A stretch of 64,000 nt of DNA, from the NCBI RefSeq assembly GCF_003201835.2, contig NZ_CP029289.2, positions 2,054,501 to 2,118,500 of the forward strand, written 5' to 3'. Position numbers and translations under genes: made by a program. Positions within the stretch are counted from its first letter, which is position 1. Every line of letters begins with the position of its first letter. Shown one piece after another: positions 1 to 8,169 of the stretch. The DNA is from Acidianus brierleyi (GTDB lineage: Archaea; Thermoproteota; Thermoprotei_A; Sulfolobales; Sulfolobaceae). The notes under the pieces were generated by a model. It did no database searches and was not told the DNA's origin. It saw only the letters and a list, made by a program, of their open reading frames with translations.

Positions 1-618
1 AGATATCCTAAATTAGCAGCTAAAGTTAATGCATACTTAGAAAAAATGGGAGAAAAATCTTACGATAATCAATTATTAATGATTCATGCTGTAGAATTCT
101 TCTACAACACAGTAGGCCCAGAAGGAATAAAATCTAGAGTTAAGAGACCACTAGAAGGACTTAAAGTAGCTCCATATTACGGTTGTCTATATACAAGGCC
201 CAAAGCATATACTCTTACTGGCTACATGAAGCTAAAAGACGATCCAGAGAGACCAATATTTATGGATGAGCTATTGAAAGCTTTAGGTGCTGAAGTGGTT
301 CCATTTGAAGCTAAAACCATGTGTTGTGGAGGCCCGCATGTATATTCTGACGCTCCAACGTCAATTCATTTAGAAGCCAGAATATTAAAGGAGGCTAAGA
401 GAAATGGTGCAGAAGTATTAGTTACTGATTGCCCACTAGGACACGTAGCTATAGAGACTAATATGAATAAAATTGCAGAAAAATATGGTGAAGAATTAAG
501 GATGCCGTTAGCATACTTTACACAGCTAATGGCATTTGCATTTGGTCACAGTCCTGATGAAGCACTACTAACTGCTAACCTAACTAATCCAATGTCTGTA
601 CTCAAAAGATATTTATAA
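1..618 (+). CDS. HdrB-like CCG-domain protein, C-terminal part (5' end outside window)
   Basis: The reading frame is open to the first base of the window, so the gene starts upstream and only about 205 residues are visible. The visible part is one cysteine-rich CCG domain: a Cys in YYGCLYTRP, then MCCGGPHVYSD, then a Cys in VTDCPLGH. This is the fold that binds the non-cubane iron-sulfur clusters of heterodisulfide reductase subunit B. In Sulfolobales such proteins belong to the Hdr-like sulfur-oxidising complex, cytoplasmic or membrane-associated. The usual terminal C-x-x-C is reduced to a single Cys here (CPLG). It is followed after 21 nt by a DUF202 gene on the same strand. Family assignment is firm; the paralogue (B1 or B2) cannot be decided without the upstream genes. 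Confidence 0.85.
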   Translation, partial: RYPKLAAKVNAYLEKMGEKSYDNQLLMIHAVEFFYNTVGPEGIKSRVKRPLEGLKVAPYYGCLYTRPKAYTLTGYMKLKDDPERPIFMDELLKALGAEVVPFEAKTMCCGGPHVYSDAPTSIHLEARILKEAKRNGAEVLVTDCPLGHVAIETNMNKIAEKYGEELRMPLAYFTQLMAFAFGHSPDEALLTANLTNPMSVLKRYL

Positions 619-639
619 ATAATATAACCTTTTTTTATT

Positions 640-972
640 ATGACTTCTCCATCAGACCATTTCGCTAATGAAAGAACGTTTTTAGCTTGGGTAAGAACTG
701 GTATAGCATTAATAGGTTTTGGTTTTGTAATAGCAAAGTTTGCTTTGTTTTTAGAAATTCTTAAAGGTGAGAAATCTATTGGTGGATCAGTAGCATATGG
801 TGAAGTAATGATAATTTTAGGGGGAGGCGTAATAGCTTATGGGATCTATAATTATTTGAGAAACGAGAAGGATCTATTTAAGAACACTTATACTCCTAAA
901 ACTACTGAAAACGCTATGTTTGCACTAGCAGTTCTGCTTATATCTATAGTTTTAGCGCTGTTAATCATTTAG
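640..972 (+). CDS. DUF202 (YidH-type) small membrane protein
   Basis: A 110-residue protein with three predicted membrane helices. The N-terminus NERTFLAWVRTGIALIGFGF is the DUF202 signature (an ERTxLAWxRT segment running into the first helix). Helix 2 is near residues 50-70 and helix 3 near 90-110. A GxxxY/LRNE turn follows helix 2. The molecular function of DUF202 proteins is not established. It lies 21 nt after the HdrB-like gene, so the two may be co-transcribed. Its last codons overlap the convergent exchanger gene by 8 nt. The family call is confident; a role is not offered. Confidence 0.8.
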   Translation: MTSPSDHFANERTFLAWVRTGIALIGFGFVIAKFALFLEILKGEKSIGGSVAYGEVMIILGGGVIAYGIYNYLRNEKDLFKNTYTPKTTENAMFALAVLLISIVLALLII

Positions 973-1891
973 TAAATATAAAGGAAACATATATCATAAA
1001 GAAGTATAATATCATTAGGAAAGTAGACTCTTTAGCTCCTAATTTTCCATCTAGTAACGTTACTAGTCCTATTATATTGGCTATAAAGGCAGCTATAATT
1101 TCTGGTAATGTAGTATTAAGATTAAAACTGGAAAAAAGGCCAATTAAACCAAGGAGAACAGTTGCGTTCTCTATTTTACTTCCTATAAAACTTACAATGG
1201 CTAGAGATCCTCCTTCAGAATTAGCGAAAGTTAAGCGTAAAGCAGAAATTTTCTCTTCTAATTCACTCGCTATTGGAGTTATTACTAGAGCTAACCAAGC
1301 TGGAGAGATTCCAAAATCTTTTGCAGTTACATAAAGGTAATTTACAAAAAAACCAGAAAGCGTTACTATTATTATGGCTCCTATACTTAAATACGTTAAT
1401 GCTTTTTTCATATTTATTTTATCAATTTCTCTATTTTCTCTCTTATTTAATCTATAGAAGATATAGTATATATAAATGAAAAATAACGGTATAGCAGTTA
1501 TTATATTCAATTTCCCATAAACTATTATCAATGCCATACTTATTGTTGTTAAAATTAGAAATCTATTTTCAACTTTATAATCTCCTTTCATTCTAAGTTT
1601 AGATTTCCATTTAAAGAAGTAGGCTAGACCTATTAATCCTATTCCAAATGTAAATAATACGACGTTACCTCCTATTGCTGATCCTAGAGCTACTGAATAT
1701 TTCTTATCTATTATTGCGACAATAACAAATATGGTTTCAGGCAGTGACGTTAGAAACCCTAAAACTAAGCCCCCTGCTATTCCTTGGCTTAAACCTTTCT
1801 CTAATTCTTCAGTTCCTCTAGCTAAAGACTCCGAAGCAAAGCCTAACGCAATTATTATAGCTGTTAGTACGCTTAGTGTATAAAAATCCAT
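965..1891 (-). CDS. Sodium/calcium exchanger family (CaCA) membrane protein
   Basis: 308 residues with about ten hydrophobic segments in two homologous halves. Both halves carry the acidic alpha-repeat motif of the CaCA superfamily. The first reads GLVLGFLTSLPETIFVIVAI then GSAIGGNVV. The second reads LALVITPIASELEEKISALR then SFIGSKIENATVLLG. The Glu residues after the SLP and SELEE positions are the ones expected to coordinate the cation in this family. The protein probably exchanges a divalent cation for Na+ or H+ across the cytoplasmic membrane. Substrate cannot be read from sequence. It ends head-on against the DUF202 gene and begins 37 nt after the stop of the PAP2-like gene on the same strand, so a shared transcript is possible. 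Confidence 0.82.
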   Translation of the reverse strand: MDFYTLSVLTAIIIALGFASESLARGTEELEKGLSQGIAGGLVLGFLTSLPETIFVIVAIIDKKYSVALGSAIGGNVVLFTFGIGLIGLAYFFKWKSKLRMKGDYKVENRFLILTTISMALIIVYGKLNIITAIPLFFIYIYYIFYRLNKRENREIDKINMKKALTYLSIGAIIIVTLSGFFVNYLYVTAKDFGISPAWLALVITPIASELEEKISALRLTFANSEGGSLAIVSFIGSKIENATVLLGLIGLFSSFNLNTTLPEIIAAFIANIIGLVTLLDGKLGAKESTFLMILYFFMIYVSFIFTK

Positions 1892-1927
1892 TAATTTTAT
1901 CTTTAAAGATATTCCCTTTATACTTGT

Positions 1928-2500
1928 CTATAATATGTTATAGTATAAATATAACTCAGTTACTGTAAGGAAAGTTATAAAAACGAAGGCAAAAAATACT
2001 TGAGCTAATGTATGTTGCTTTAATTTAATCCTTGATATTCCTACAATTAAAGGTAAAAATAGAAGAAAAACGTAAGTAAACCCGAATATATAAATTACTG
2101 CTGAAACTATACCAGCAATACTTGATTCATGCAAGCTTATCTTAAATTTAAGAGTAATTATTGCCAAAAGAAGTGTATTAAAAGCATAACATATTGATAA
2201 ATAGGTCACAATGTTCCTAGTATTGTCAAGATAAAGTAAAAAAGGGACTATTAGATATAAAGGGTAAGTTAAAGCAAACATAAGTGGTCTTTCTTTTCTT
2301 TCAGTTACAAAAATGTTGCTAACTTTTCCTTTAATTTTAAGAAAATATACCATTATATATGGCATAATACCATAAAATATAAGAAACAATATTATTACTG
2401 AAAGACGTAATTGAAATGCCATTGCTATAGCAGAAAAACCTACTGCTGAAGTAATTGAAGGATGAAATATTCTTGATATAACGCAGTATATTTTACCCAA
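1928..2500 (-). CDS. PAP2-like membrane phosphatase-family protein
   Basis: 190 residues, hydrophobic throughout with about six helices. Three spaced motifs resemble the type-2 phosphatidic acid phosphatase site: RKERP near residue 68, SLHESSIAG near 125, and GISRIKLKQHTLAQV near 154 (SR-x5-H). In the family these hold Lys/Arg, a Ser-x-His, and an Arg/His pair that attack a lipid phosphate. Here the central motif is SLHESS rather than PSGH, and the last motif ends HTLAQ rather than H-x3-D. The active site may therefore be altered. The start overlaps the LOG-like gene upstream by 8 nt, which indicates one operon. The assignment is probable rather than certain. Confidence 0.65.
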   Translation of the reverse strand: MGKIYCVISRIFHPSITSAVGFSAIAMAFQLRLSVIILFLIFYGIMPYIMVYFLKIKGKVSNIFVTERKERPLMFALTYPLYLIVPFLLYLDNTRNIVTYLSICYAFNTLLLAIITLKFKISLHESSIAGIVSAVIYIFGFTYVFLLFLPLIVGISRIKLKQHTLAQVFFAFVFITFLTVTELYLYYNIL

Positions 2501-3023
2501 AATCTTTCGTCTCGCTGCTCTTTAAAGAACATAAAGTTTTAGCTAATTCTCTAGGATTATCTATATAACTAACTTTTACTACCTCTCTATGATCAAAGTA
2601 ATCTGGAAAAGCCTTAATTAGTTTGTCGGTACTGAAGCCAGTGTTACTCAATACAAAAACAGGTTTTCCCATTCCATACCCCATTAATATCTCGATTTCA
2701 GTCCCAACTCCTCCACCTAAAGCTACTACTGCATCACTAGATCTTATTAGAGGAATTGACCTAGCCCTATATTCCATTCCAGTCTTTATTTTTATAACAC
2801 TATCTGGCGGACTAACGTCTTCGTTTTCTATTGGCAATAGGAGTATTACTCTTAAACCTAAATTACACGCTTGATCGACAACCTCTTTCATTAGTCCCCA
2901 ATATCCTCCTAATAGAAGAACTGGATTCTTACATTCATTACTAACTCCTTCTAGAAACTCTTTAACTTTAATTTTCATTTCCTCATTGTACTCCCCACTA
3001 TGAGCAGCTATTGCTATCTGCAT
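2493..3023 (-). CDS. LOG/TIGR00725-like Rossmann-fold protein
   Basis: 176 residues. The N-terminus MQIAIAAHSGEYNEE and the central segment SSDAVVALGGGVGTEIEILMGY, followed by GKPVFVLSN, match the lysine-decarboxylase-like (LOG) and TIGR00725 family of nucleotide-binding Rossmann proteins. The GGGVGTxxE motif is the phosphate-binding loop with its conserved Glu. Some members cleave nucleoside monophosphates, others bind molybdenum cofactor; this one cannot be resolved. The stop codon region overlaps the start of the PAP2-like gene, so they are likely translated from one mRNA. A divergent promoter region of 86 nt separates it from the GlcD-type gene. Confidence 0.72.
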   Translation of the reverse strand: MQIAIAAHSGEYNEEMKIKVKEFLEGVSNECKNPVLLLGGYWGLMKEVVDQACNLGLRVILLLPIENEDVSPPDSVIKIKTGMEYRARSIPLIRSSDAVVALGGGVGTEIEILMGYGMGKPVFVLSNTGFSTDKLIKAFPDYFDHREVVKVSYIDNPRELAKTLCSLKSSETKDFG

Positions 3024-3109
3024 ATATCGATTTAAATAATTATTAATAAAAAAGATCTTTCCACGTCATTTTATATAAGGTTTTTAAAATTTTCATGTGA
3101 GTAATTATC

Positions 3110-4432
3110 ATGGAGATAGAAAGTTTAGGAATAGAATATTCTAAAGAGGAAAGACAAGATTTTTCTGGATTTAAGGTTAATCCATCATTTATCTTTTATC
3201 CAAAAAACGAACATGATGTAGCAAAAATAGTAAAATTTGCAAACAATCATAAAATTCCTATAGTAGTTTGGGGAGCGGGAACTAGTCTTACTGGAGCAGT
3301 AAGTTGTAATGGATGTATCTTAATTGATATGAAATATATGAATAACATTATAGAAATTAATGATGTAGATTGGTACGTAAGGGTTCAGCCTGGAATAAAT
3401 TTAGAATTTTTAAACAAAAAATTAATGGAAAAGGGGTTTTTCTTACCTCCAGATCCTGCTAGTTTTTTCCTTTGTACAGTAGGAGGTGCTACTTCTAACT
3501 CTTCTGGCGGAATGAGAGGAGTAAAATATGGAACTTTTAGAGATTGGGTTCTGGCATTAAAGGTAGTTCTTCCAGACGGAAATATAGTTAAGCTAGGAGA
3601 ACCACTAAGAAAAAATAGAGCAGGATATGATTTAGTTAACCTGTTTGTAGGCAGTGAAGGTACTTTAGGCGTAATCACTGAAATATGGTTTAGAATAACT
3701 CCATTACCTAGAGAAAAAATACTTACAGTTCTAGCATACATGAAAGACTTAGAAAGTGCTGCCAATGTAATAATAGGTTTAAGGAAAGGAAAAATAATTC
3801 CTGAAATATCGGAGTATATGGATAATAACGTTATTAAGGCGCTTAATAAGAATCTCAATGCAGGATTAGAAGAAAGTGAAGGAGGTCTAATGTTAATTTC
3901 TATCGAAGAAAAATATCTAGAAGATCTAAAAGCTATTCTGAGAGATAACTCAACAAAGATCATAATTGCAGAAGGTGAAGAAGCTGAAAGACTGTATTCT
4001 ATTAGGGCACAATCAGCAATAGCACTTAGAGCGGAAGCAAAGAATATGTTTGTGGAAGACATAGTAGTCCCAGTATCTAAATTACCAGAAGCTATATTGA
4101 GGCTAAGAGAAATAGAAAGTAAGTATAAAATCAAACTTCCTATAGTTTCTCACATAGGAGACGGGAATCTTCATCCAAACATTTTATTTGACGAAATGAG
4201 TAATGCCCAAGAGGTATTTGAGGAAATAGCAAGAATAGCAATAGAATTAGGAGGTTCAGTTTCAGGAGAACATGGAATAGGAGAACAAAAGGCTAAAGTT
4301 ATGGCAGAGCAAATAAAATCGCATAATGGCGAAGAAGTTCTTGAAATAATGTATAAAATAAAAGGGCTAATAGATCCTAACAATATAATGAATCCAGGAA
4401 AATATGTGGAACTAGCATATAAATTAAGGTAA
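3110..4432 (+). CDS. GlcD/D-lactate dehydrogenase-type FAD-linked oxidase
   Basis: 440 residues, the usual length of GlcD-type flavoproteins. An N-terminal PCMH FAD-binding domain covers about residues 20-200: VVWGAGTSLTGAV binds the FAD diphosphate, and PPDPASFFLCTVGGATSNSS and GSEGTLGVITE are diagnostic. The C-terminal FAD-oxidase cap contains SHIGDGNLHPNIL and GSVSGEHGIGEQK, with the metal-binding His residues, and ends in the typical NPGKYV. It oxidises a 2-hydroxy acid such as glycolate or D-lactate in the cytoplasm; substrate is not decidable. It begins a rightward unit with the LysO-like gene 32 nt downstream. TATA-like stretches (TTTTATATAAGG) lie about 40 nt before the ATG. Confidence 0.88.
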   Translation: MEIESLGIEYSKEERQDFSGFKVNPSFIFYPKNEHDVAKIVKFANNHKIPIVVWGAGTSLTGAVSCNGCILIDMKYMNNIIEINDVDWYVRVQPGINLEFLNKKLMEKGFFLPPDPASFFLCTVGGATSNSSGGMRGVKYGTFRDWVLALKVVLPDGNIVKLGEPLRKNRAGYDLVNLFVGSEGTLGVITEIWFRITPLPREKILTVLAYMKDLESAANVIIGLRKGKIIPEISEYMDNNVIKALNKNLNAGLEESEGGLMLISIEEKYLEDLKAILRDNSTKIIIAEGEEAERLYSIRAQSAIALRAEAKNMFVEDIVVPVSKLPEAILRLREIESKYKIKLPIVSHIGDGNLHPNILFDEMSNAQEVFEEIARIAIELGGSVSGEHGIGEQKAKVMAEQIKSHNGEEVLEIMYKIKGLIDPNNIMNPGKYVELAYKLR

Positions 4433-4464
4433 TTTTTTAAGATATTACTCTTATTTTCCTATCC

Positions 4465-5325
4465 ATGAACTTCACTATAACTTTTATTTTGCTATATGCA
4501 ATTTCTCTAGCGGTAGGAAGGAAAGTTAAGCTCCCATCAGTTATAAGTGATATTACAGTACTTCTATTGATATTTTCCATATCATTTTGGGGAGGTAACG
4601 AAGTATCTACTCAAGCAATAGAGAGAATAGTATGGATTTCTATAGTATCATCGTTTATTATAGTGATCATAACTTATTTTGTAGGTTCCTTTATAAGACT
4701 AAAGGTAAAAGAAGGAAAAATAAAGTTAGATTGGAAAACTCAAGTTAAATATGTATTACCTTTAATATTCGGTTTTATCTTAGGTTTTTTAATAAAGGTT
4801 AATTTACCATTTGGCTCAATTATAGACTGGGAGTTATATCTTTTAGCTATAGTCATAGGTTTAAGTATAGGTAGAGATCTAAAGCTAGAAATTCTTAAAA
4901 GAATAAGCGGAATTGCCATATTTTCCATATTTGTAGCAATATTTGGAGGTTTAATTTCTTCTATTCCACTTTACTTTTTAGGTCTACGACCTTTTAATTT
5001 AGCCCTTTCAGTATCTTTAGGCTCTGGATGGTACTCTTATTCTGGACCTATAGTTGCAAAGTATTATGGCCCAATTGACGGGGTTATAGCATTTCTAATA
5101 AACTTTCTCAGAGAACAATTAACTTTCTCACTAGTTCCATTACTCTTAAAATTAAGATCCACCCCCTTAGGCGCAATAGCAGTAGGAGGCGCAACATCTA
5201 TGGATACTACATTAGGTTTCTATGTAGATGTCTTAGGATACGAATACGGAATAGGTGCGATGATTAATGGCGTTATTCTCACTCTCATAGTTCCTATTGT
5301 GCTCCCCTTGATTCTCTCTCTTTAG
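4465..5325 (+). CDS. LysO-family (DUF340) amino-acid exporter
   Basis: 286 residues with about eight membrane helices. The segment GSGWYSYSGPIVAKYYGPI near residue 190 is the conserved signature of the lysine exporter LysO/YbjE family (DUF340). The second conserved block GATSMDTTLGF lies near residue 245. LysO of Escherichia coli exports lysine; whether this archaeal member uses lysine or another solute is unknown. It follows the GlcD-type gene closely on the same strand. Its 3' end overlaps the 3' end of the convergent MFS gene by 93 nt, an unusually long tail-to-tail overlap. Family call is good, substrate open. Confidence 0.78.
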   Translation: MNFTITFILLYAISLAVGRKVKLPSVISDITVLLLIFSISFWGGNEVSTQAIERIVWISIVSSFIIVIITYFVGSFIRLKVKEGKIKLDWKTQVKYVLPLIFGFILGFLIKVNLPFGSIIDWELYLLAIVIGLSIGRDLKLEILKRISGIAIFSIFVAIFGGLISSIPLYFLGLRPFNLALSVSLGSGWYSYSGPIVAKYYGPIDGVIAFLINFLREQLTFSLVPLLLKLRSTPLGAIAVGGATSMDTTLGFYVDVLGYEYGIGAMINGVILTLIVPIVLPLILSL

Positions 5326-6462
5326 AAGCTTCATATAAAGTATTCCACTAACAGCTTGAAATATTCCACCTATAAATAATGGTATCGGAAGATCTATTTC
5401 CATTAAATATCCACTAAGTCCAGAACTCATTTGTGAGGCTCTAGTTGCTATACCTTGTAAACTTGAAGCTGTACCATAATCTTCAGAAGAAACTCCTCTA
5501 ATATTAACTGCAGTTCTATTTGGAGCACCGAAACCAGCATTAAATCCTCTTATAATATAAAATAAGGCTGCCAAGAAAAAGAAAGGAGATAAGGCCATTA
5601 TAGCTAAGAATACACCATTTAAAATTCTTGTTATTGACGCAACTCTTAGAGATTCAAAAGATAGTCTAGTTGCCATAAAAGATCCTAAAGAGGTAGTAAT
5701 ATAAGATATAGTAAAGACTATTCCGATCAATGCAGAAGACGCATGATAATATAATGAAAACCATAGAGGTAGTAATGGAATAGCCATACCTATACCAAAA
5801 CCTGCAAAAGAATTAGCCAATATTACCTTGGAAATATATTTTAAACTAGAAATTTTCATTATTTTAGTAGTCTTTTTAGGTCTAGGCTTTTCTTTCACCA
5901 TAAAAACACTCACTAATGAAGCTAAAAGCATCAAGAATGAAACAAAGAAAAGAAACCTATAATCACCTACTGCACCAAAAGGTAGATAAGAATGGATAGT
6001 TAGCATTAAGCTGCCACCTATAGCAGAAACAGAAGCAACTGAAGTAAGTATACCTATTTTATTTACCCTGTCTTTCTCATATTCCCAATTGCTCATAACT
6101 AAGGCAGTTAATCCTGGAGAATAAACTCCTCTCATACCTCCAGCGGTTCCTCCAATTCCTGCTATTATTAATGCTATAGCAATAAGTAGTACATTTTGTG
6201 ATAAAGAAAGAATTAAAACTCCTATAACAGCAAAACTATCGCCTATAATAATTGCGTTTTTATACCCTTTCCTATCTCCGAACATTCCTAAGATCAAAGA
6301 AAGTATAGACGAAAATCCTATAACTCCAGCAAATATTACACCAATAATTACCAGATGTACTCCGATTAACGCAAGATACAGAGAAGATGATAAAGTAACG
6401 AATATTATACCAATACTTCTTAGAATCCTCGATAAAACAAGATATTTGAAGCCCATATCCAT
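5233..6462 (-). CDS. MFS transporter
   Basis: 409 residues with twelve predicted helices. The motif A-like loop GMFGDRKGYKNA after helix 2 (near residue 60) and the GGMRGVYSPGL segment in helix 4-5 fit the major facilitator superfamily. A second-half loop with ATRLSFESLR and the later GAPNRTAVNIRGVSSEDYG are also typical. It has the flavour of the multidrug/sugar-phosphate groups, but no specific substrate can be named. The last 30 codons (after KLLKRENQ) are hydrophilic and overlap the LysO-like gene on the other strand, so the C-terminal tail may be poorly constrained. Two close ATG codons (6462 and 6456) are possible starts. Confidence 0.75.
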   Translation of the reverse strand: MDMGFKYLVLSRILRSIGIIFVTLSSSLYLALIGVHLVIIGVIFAGVIGFSSILSLILGMFGDRKGYKNAIIIGDSFAVIGVLILSLSQNVLLIAIALIIAGIGGTAGGMRGVYSPGLTALVMSNWEYEKDRVNKIGILTSVASVSAIGGSLMLTIHSYLPFGAVGDYRFLFFVSFLMLLASLVSVFMVKEKPRPKKTTKIMKISSLKYISKVILANSFAGFGIGMAIPLLPLWFSLYYHASSALIGIVFTISYITTSLGSFMATRLSFESLRVASITRILNGVFLAIMALSPFFFLAALFYIIRGFNAGFGAPNRTAVNIRGVSSEDYGTASSLQGIATRASQMSSGLSGYLMEIDLPIPLFIGGIFQAVSGILYMKLLKRENQGEHNRNYESENNAINHRTYSVFVS

Positions 6463-6921
6463 TGGAATACACCAAAAACAGTAGTAGATAACAATTATAC
6501 CTAAAAAAGTTTTATTAGATATATCTAAGAAAGAATAGAATTATGTAAGCAAATATATATTTACCCTTTTTTAGTAAAAACGCGATATAACATAATTTGA
6601 TTTTATATTAGTATTAAAATATCTATTTTAATTTCGTATTCAGTATACTGATACATCAATCTGTTTATCTATACCAAAGAACACAGTGCAATTCAAATTT
6701 TATAATCAAAATCCCTCAAATGGAAATCTTAACATTTTTATGTTACTTTTAATTTTAAAGTATGATGTAATGATTTACAATATTATAATGACATATCTCT
6801 CTACTATTCAGTTAATTAAAAATCATTTACCTTATTCGTTAATGAATGATAGAGAAATTTAAGATAACGAGAAATCCATAAAACATTAGAAAAACTAGCA
6901 TACTAAAGCTTCTCTAGATTT
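6463..6921. other. AT-rich spacer without recognised gene
   Basis: About 460 bases between the MFS gene and the nucleotidyltransferase gene. I find no RNA gene, repeat or plausible small coding frame. The only structure noticed is a short palindrome-like ATTCAGTATACTGAT near 6640. Both flanking genes read leftward, so the segment should hold the MFS promoter just above 6463 and terminator-like T-runs after the toxin-antitoxin pair. Confidence 0.5.
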
Positions 6922-7371
6922 TCAGTCAAAATTAACTTTACATTTTCTAACGGTTTTACCAACAATGAATTTTCCATAAGGCAGTTCAAGCACTGCACCG
7001 TATTTCCTTATCTCATTACTCCATTTTACTAATTCCTCATAAATATTAATCTTATCATATGTAACACAAAATGCTATAGATACTCCCATTAAAACAGTCC
7101 CAAGAGTTAAGTTATTTTCAAATTCCTTTTTTGTCATAATGGTAGTATCTAAATAAATATTTGTATCTTTAACAAACCTCAGTCTAACATCGTTAAAATT
7201 CAATCCTTTGGCCTCGTCCTTTATAATAACCAATACATCTAGATCAGAATTCTTATCATATTTACCTATAACTCTACTTCCGAAGAATATTATGGCAAGT
7301 ACCTCGTTTCTTCTTAAAAATAAGGTAGCTTTTCTAAATAACTCCATATTTTCTAAGATAGTTCCCTGCAA
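6922..7371 (-). CDS. MNT-type minimal nucleotidyltransferase (antitoxin of a HEPN/MNT pair)
   Basis: 149 residues. The catalytic signature of the pol-beta-like minimal nucleotidyltransferases is clear: IIFFGSRVIGKYDKNSDLDV with G31-S32 and the metal-binding D43 and D45, plus a third candidate Asp at D75 in NIYLDTTI. In HEPN/MNT systems this protein neutralises its HEPN partner, in studied cases by adding AMP to a tyrosine of the toxin. Its start lies inside the 3' end of the HEPN gene (38-nt overlap), which couples their translation. All three acidic residues are present, so the enzyme looks competent. Confidence in the family is high; the toxin-antitoxin role is inferred from the pairing. 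Confidence 0.82.
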   Translation of the reverse strand: MQGTILENMELFRKATLFLRRNEVLAIIFFGSRVIGKYDKNSDLDVLVIIKDEAKGLNFNDVRLRFVKDTNIYLDTTIMTKKEFENNLTLGTVLMGVSIAFCVTYDKINIYEELVKWSNEIRKYGAVLELPYGKFIVGKTVRKCKVNFD

Positions 7372-7780
7372 TTGCGATCACCTCATTAGAATACTCTATT
7401 CCTTGTCTACACATTTCCTCAGTCACAAATTCTTCTGGAGTAGTTATATTATTTCCGTTAAAAAACGGGTATCTAGATATGTTCCATGCACCAGAAAGAT
7501 AATCTAATGCATTCAAAACTATGTCTAATTCGTTTCCAAGATCCTGTAAATTGCTTGAAGCATCTGCTATAATATCATGTTCTTTTTTGTATATTAATTT
7601 TAATTCTAACATAGCTTTTACACTTTTTTCAACAGATTGCTGAGAATAAAAGAAACATTCAGGATAATCTTTAAGTTCCAGGGCTCTTTTTGCTCTATTA
7701 TTATCCTTTATTGCAACATTGTAGAAAGCTTTAGCATATTCCCTAAACTTTGGAGGAATCACAAGCAATTTATAAAGCAA
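7334..7780 (-). CDS. HEPN-domain protein (putative toxin)
   Basis: 148 residues, all alpha, with the archaeal HEPN pattern: a long helix with NNRAKRALELKDYPECFFYSQQSVEKSVKAML fragments, a central KKEHDI turn, and a late YLSGAWNISRYPFF segment. It is the first gene of a two-gene unit with an MNT nucleotidyltransferase. I do not see a textbook R-x4-6-H nuclease motif, so catalytic activity is unproven; SRYP near the C-terminus is the best-conserved feature in such archaeal members. The start used here is TTG; a GTG six codons later (giving a protein beginning MIPPKF) is an equally good start. A MITE-like repeat sits about 90 nt upstream. Confidence 0.75.
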   Translation of the reverse strand: MLYKLLVIPPKFREYAKAFYNVAIKDNNRAKRALELKDYPECFFYSQQSVEKSVKAMLELKLIYKKEHDIIADASSNLQDLGNELDIVLNALDYLSGAWNISRYPFFNGNNITTPEEFVTEEMCRQGIEYSNEVIAIAGNYLRKYGVI

Positions 7781-8169
7781 GAGAATAAATTATTTTACGC
7801 CTCTTATACTGAAGCACATTGCATTTCCAACTATTTTTAATCTCTTATAGAATAAAATATTCCAAATACTAGTATTTTCAGAAAGTTTATGGCTTTTATC
7901 TAAGGATTTACTGTTAAAATCCTGGTCTAAGAAATTTTGGAAAATACTAACGGGAGTATTTGCAGATCTCCAAAAAATTTTTCAGAAATAACGTATAACT
8001 TACTTTTAATCTTATGCTAGATTTAGATTTTTTTCTTTTCTAAGAGCTAAGAAAATTTTGCTAGTATACCTAGTAACATGGAAGTAGATTTTAGTTCCAT
8101 TAATATCAAAAGTTAAAAACCCAATATGTACTTGATCTTTTAGAGTAATTTTCATATTTTATAATAAAA
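7781..8169. other. Gene-free spacer containing a MITE-like repeat
   Basis: Nearly 390 bases between the HEPN/MNT pair and the DUF3782-like gene. Nothing coding is recognised. The middle holds the palindromic repeat described separately (7870-7949), followed at about 7942-7961 by a 7-bp hairpin (AAATACT, six-base loop, AGTATTT). The remaining sequence is AT-rich and featureless. Confidence 0.5.
7870..7949 (+). repeat. 80-bp imperfect inverted-repeat element, copy 1
   Basis: This 80-bp stretch matches the reverse complement of 46360-46440 at roughly four of five positions, including the blocks TTTCAGAAAGTTTAT and AAGGATTTA. Its ends are imperfect inverted repeats of each other (TAGTATTTTCAGAAAG at one end, CAAAATTTC-type sequence at the other), so single strands could fold into one long hairpin. 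It carries no coding frame. A non-autonomous mobile element (MITE) or a repeated structured RNA are both possible. Each copy lies beside a gene of the HEPN group. Confidence 0.6.

Noticed and set aside
3385..4134. Long minus-strand frame (249 codons) inside the GlcD-type gene
   Set aside because: The plus-strand protein has clear family motifs; the minus frame is low-complexity Ser/Ile-rich shadow sequence.
6640..6660. Short palindrome ATTCAGTATACTGAT as an operator
   Set aside because: Located far from any start codon in AT-rich DNA where short palindromes are frequent.
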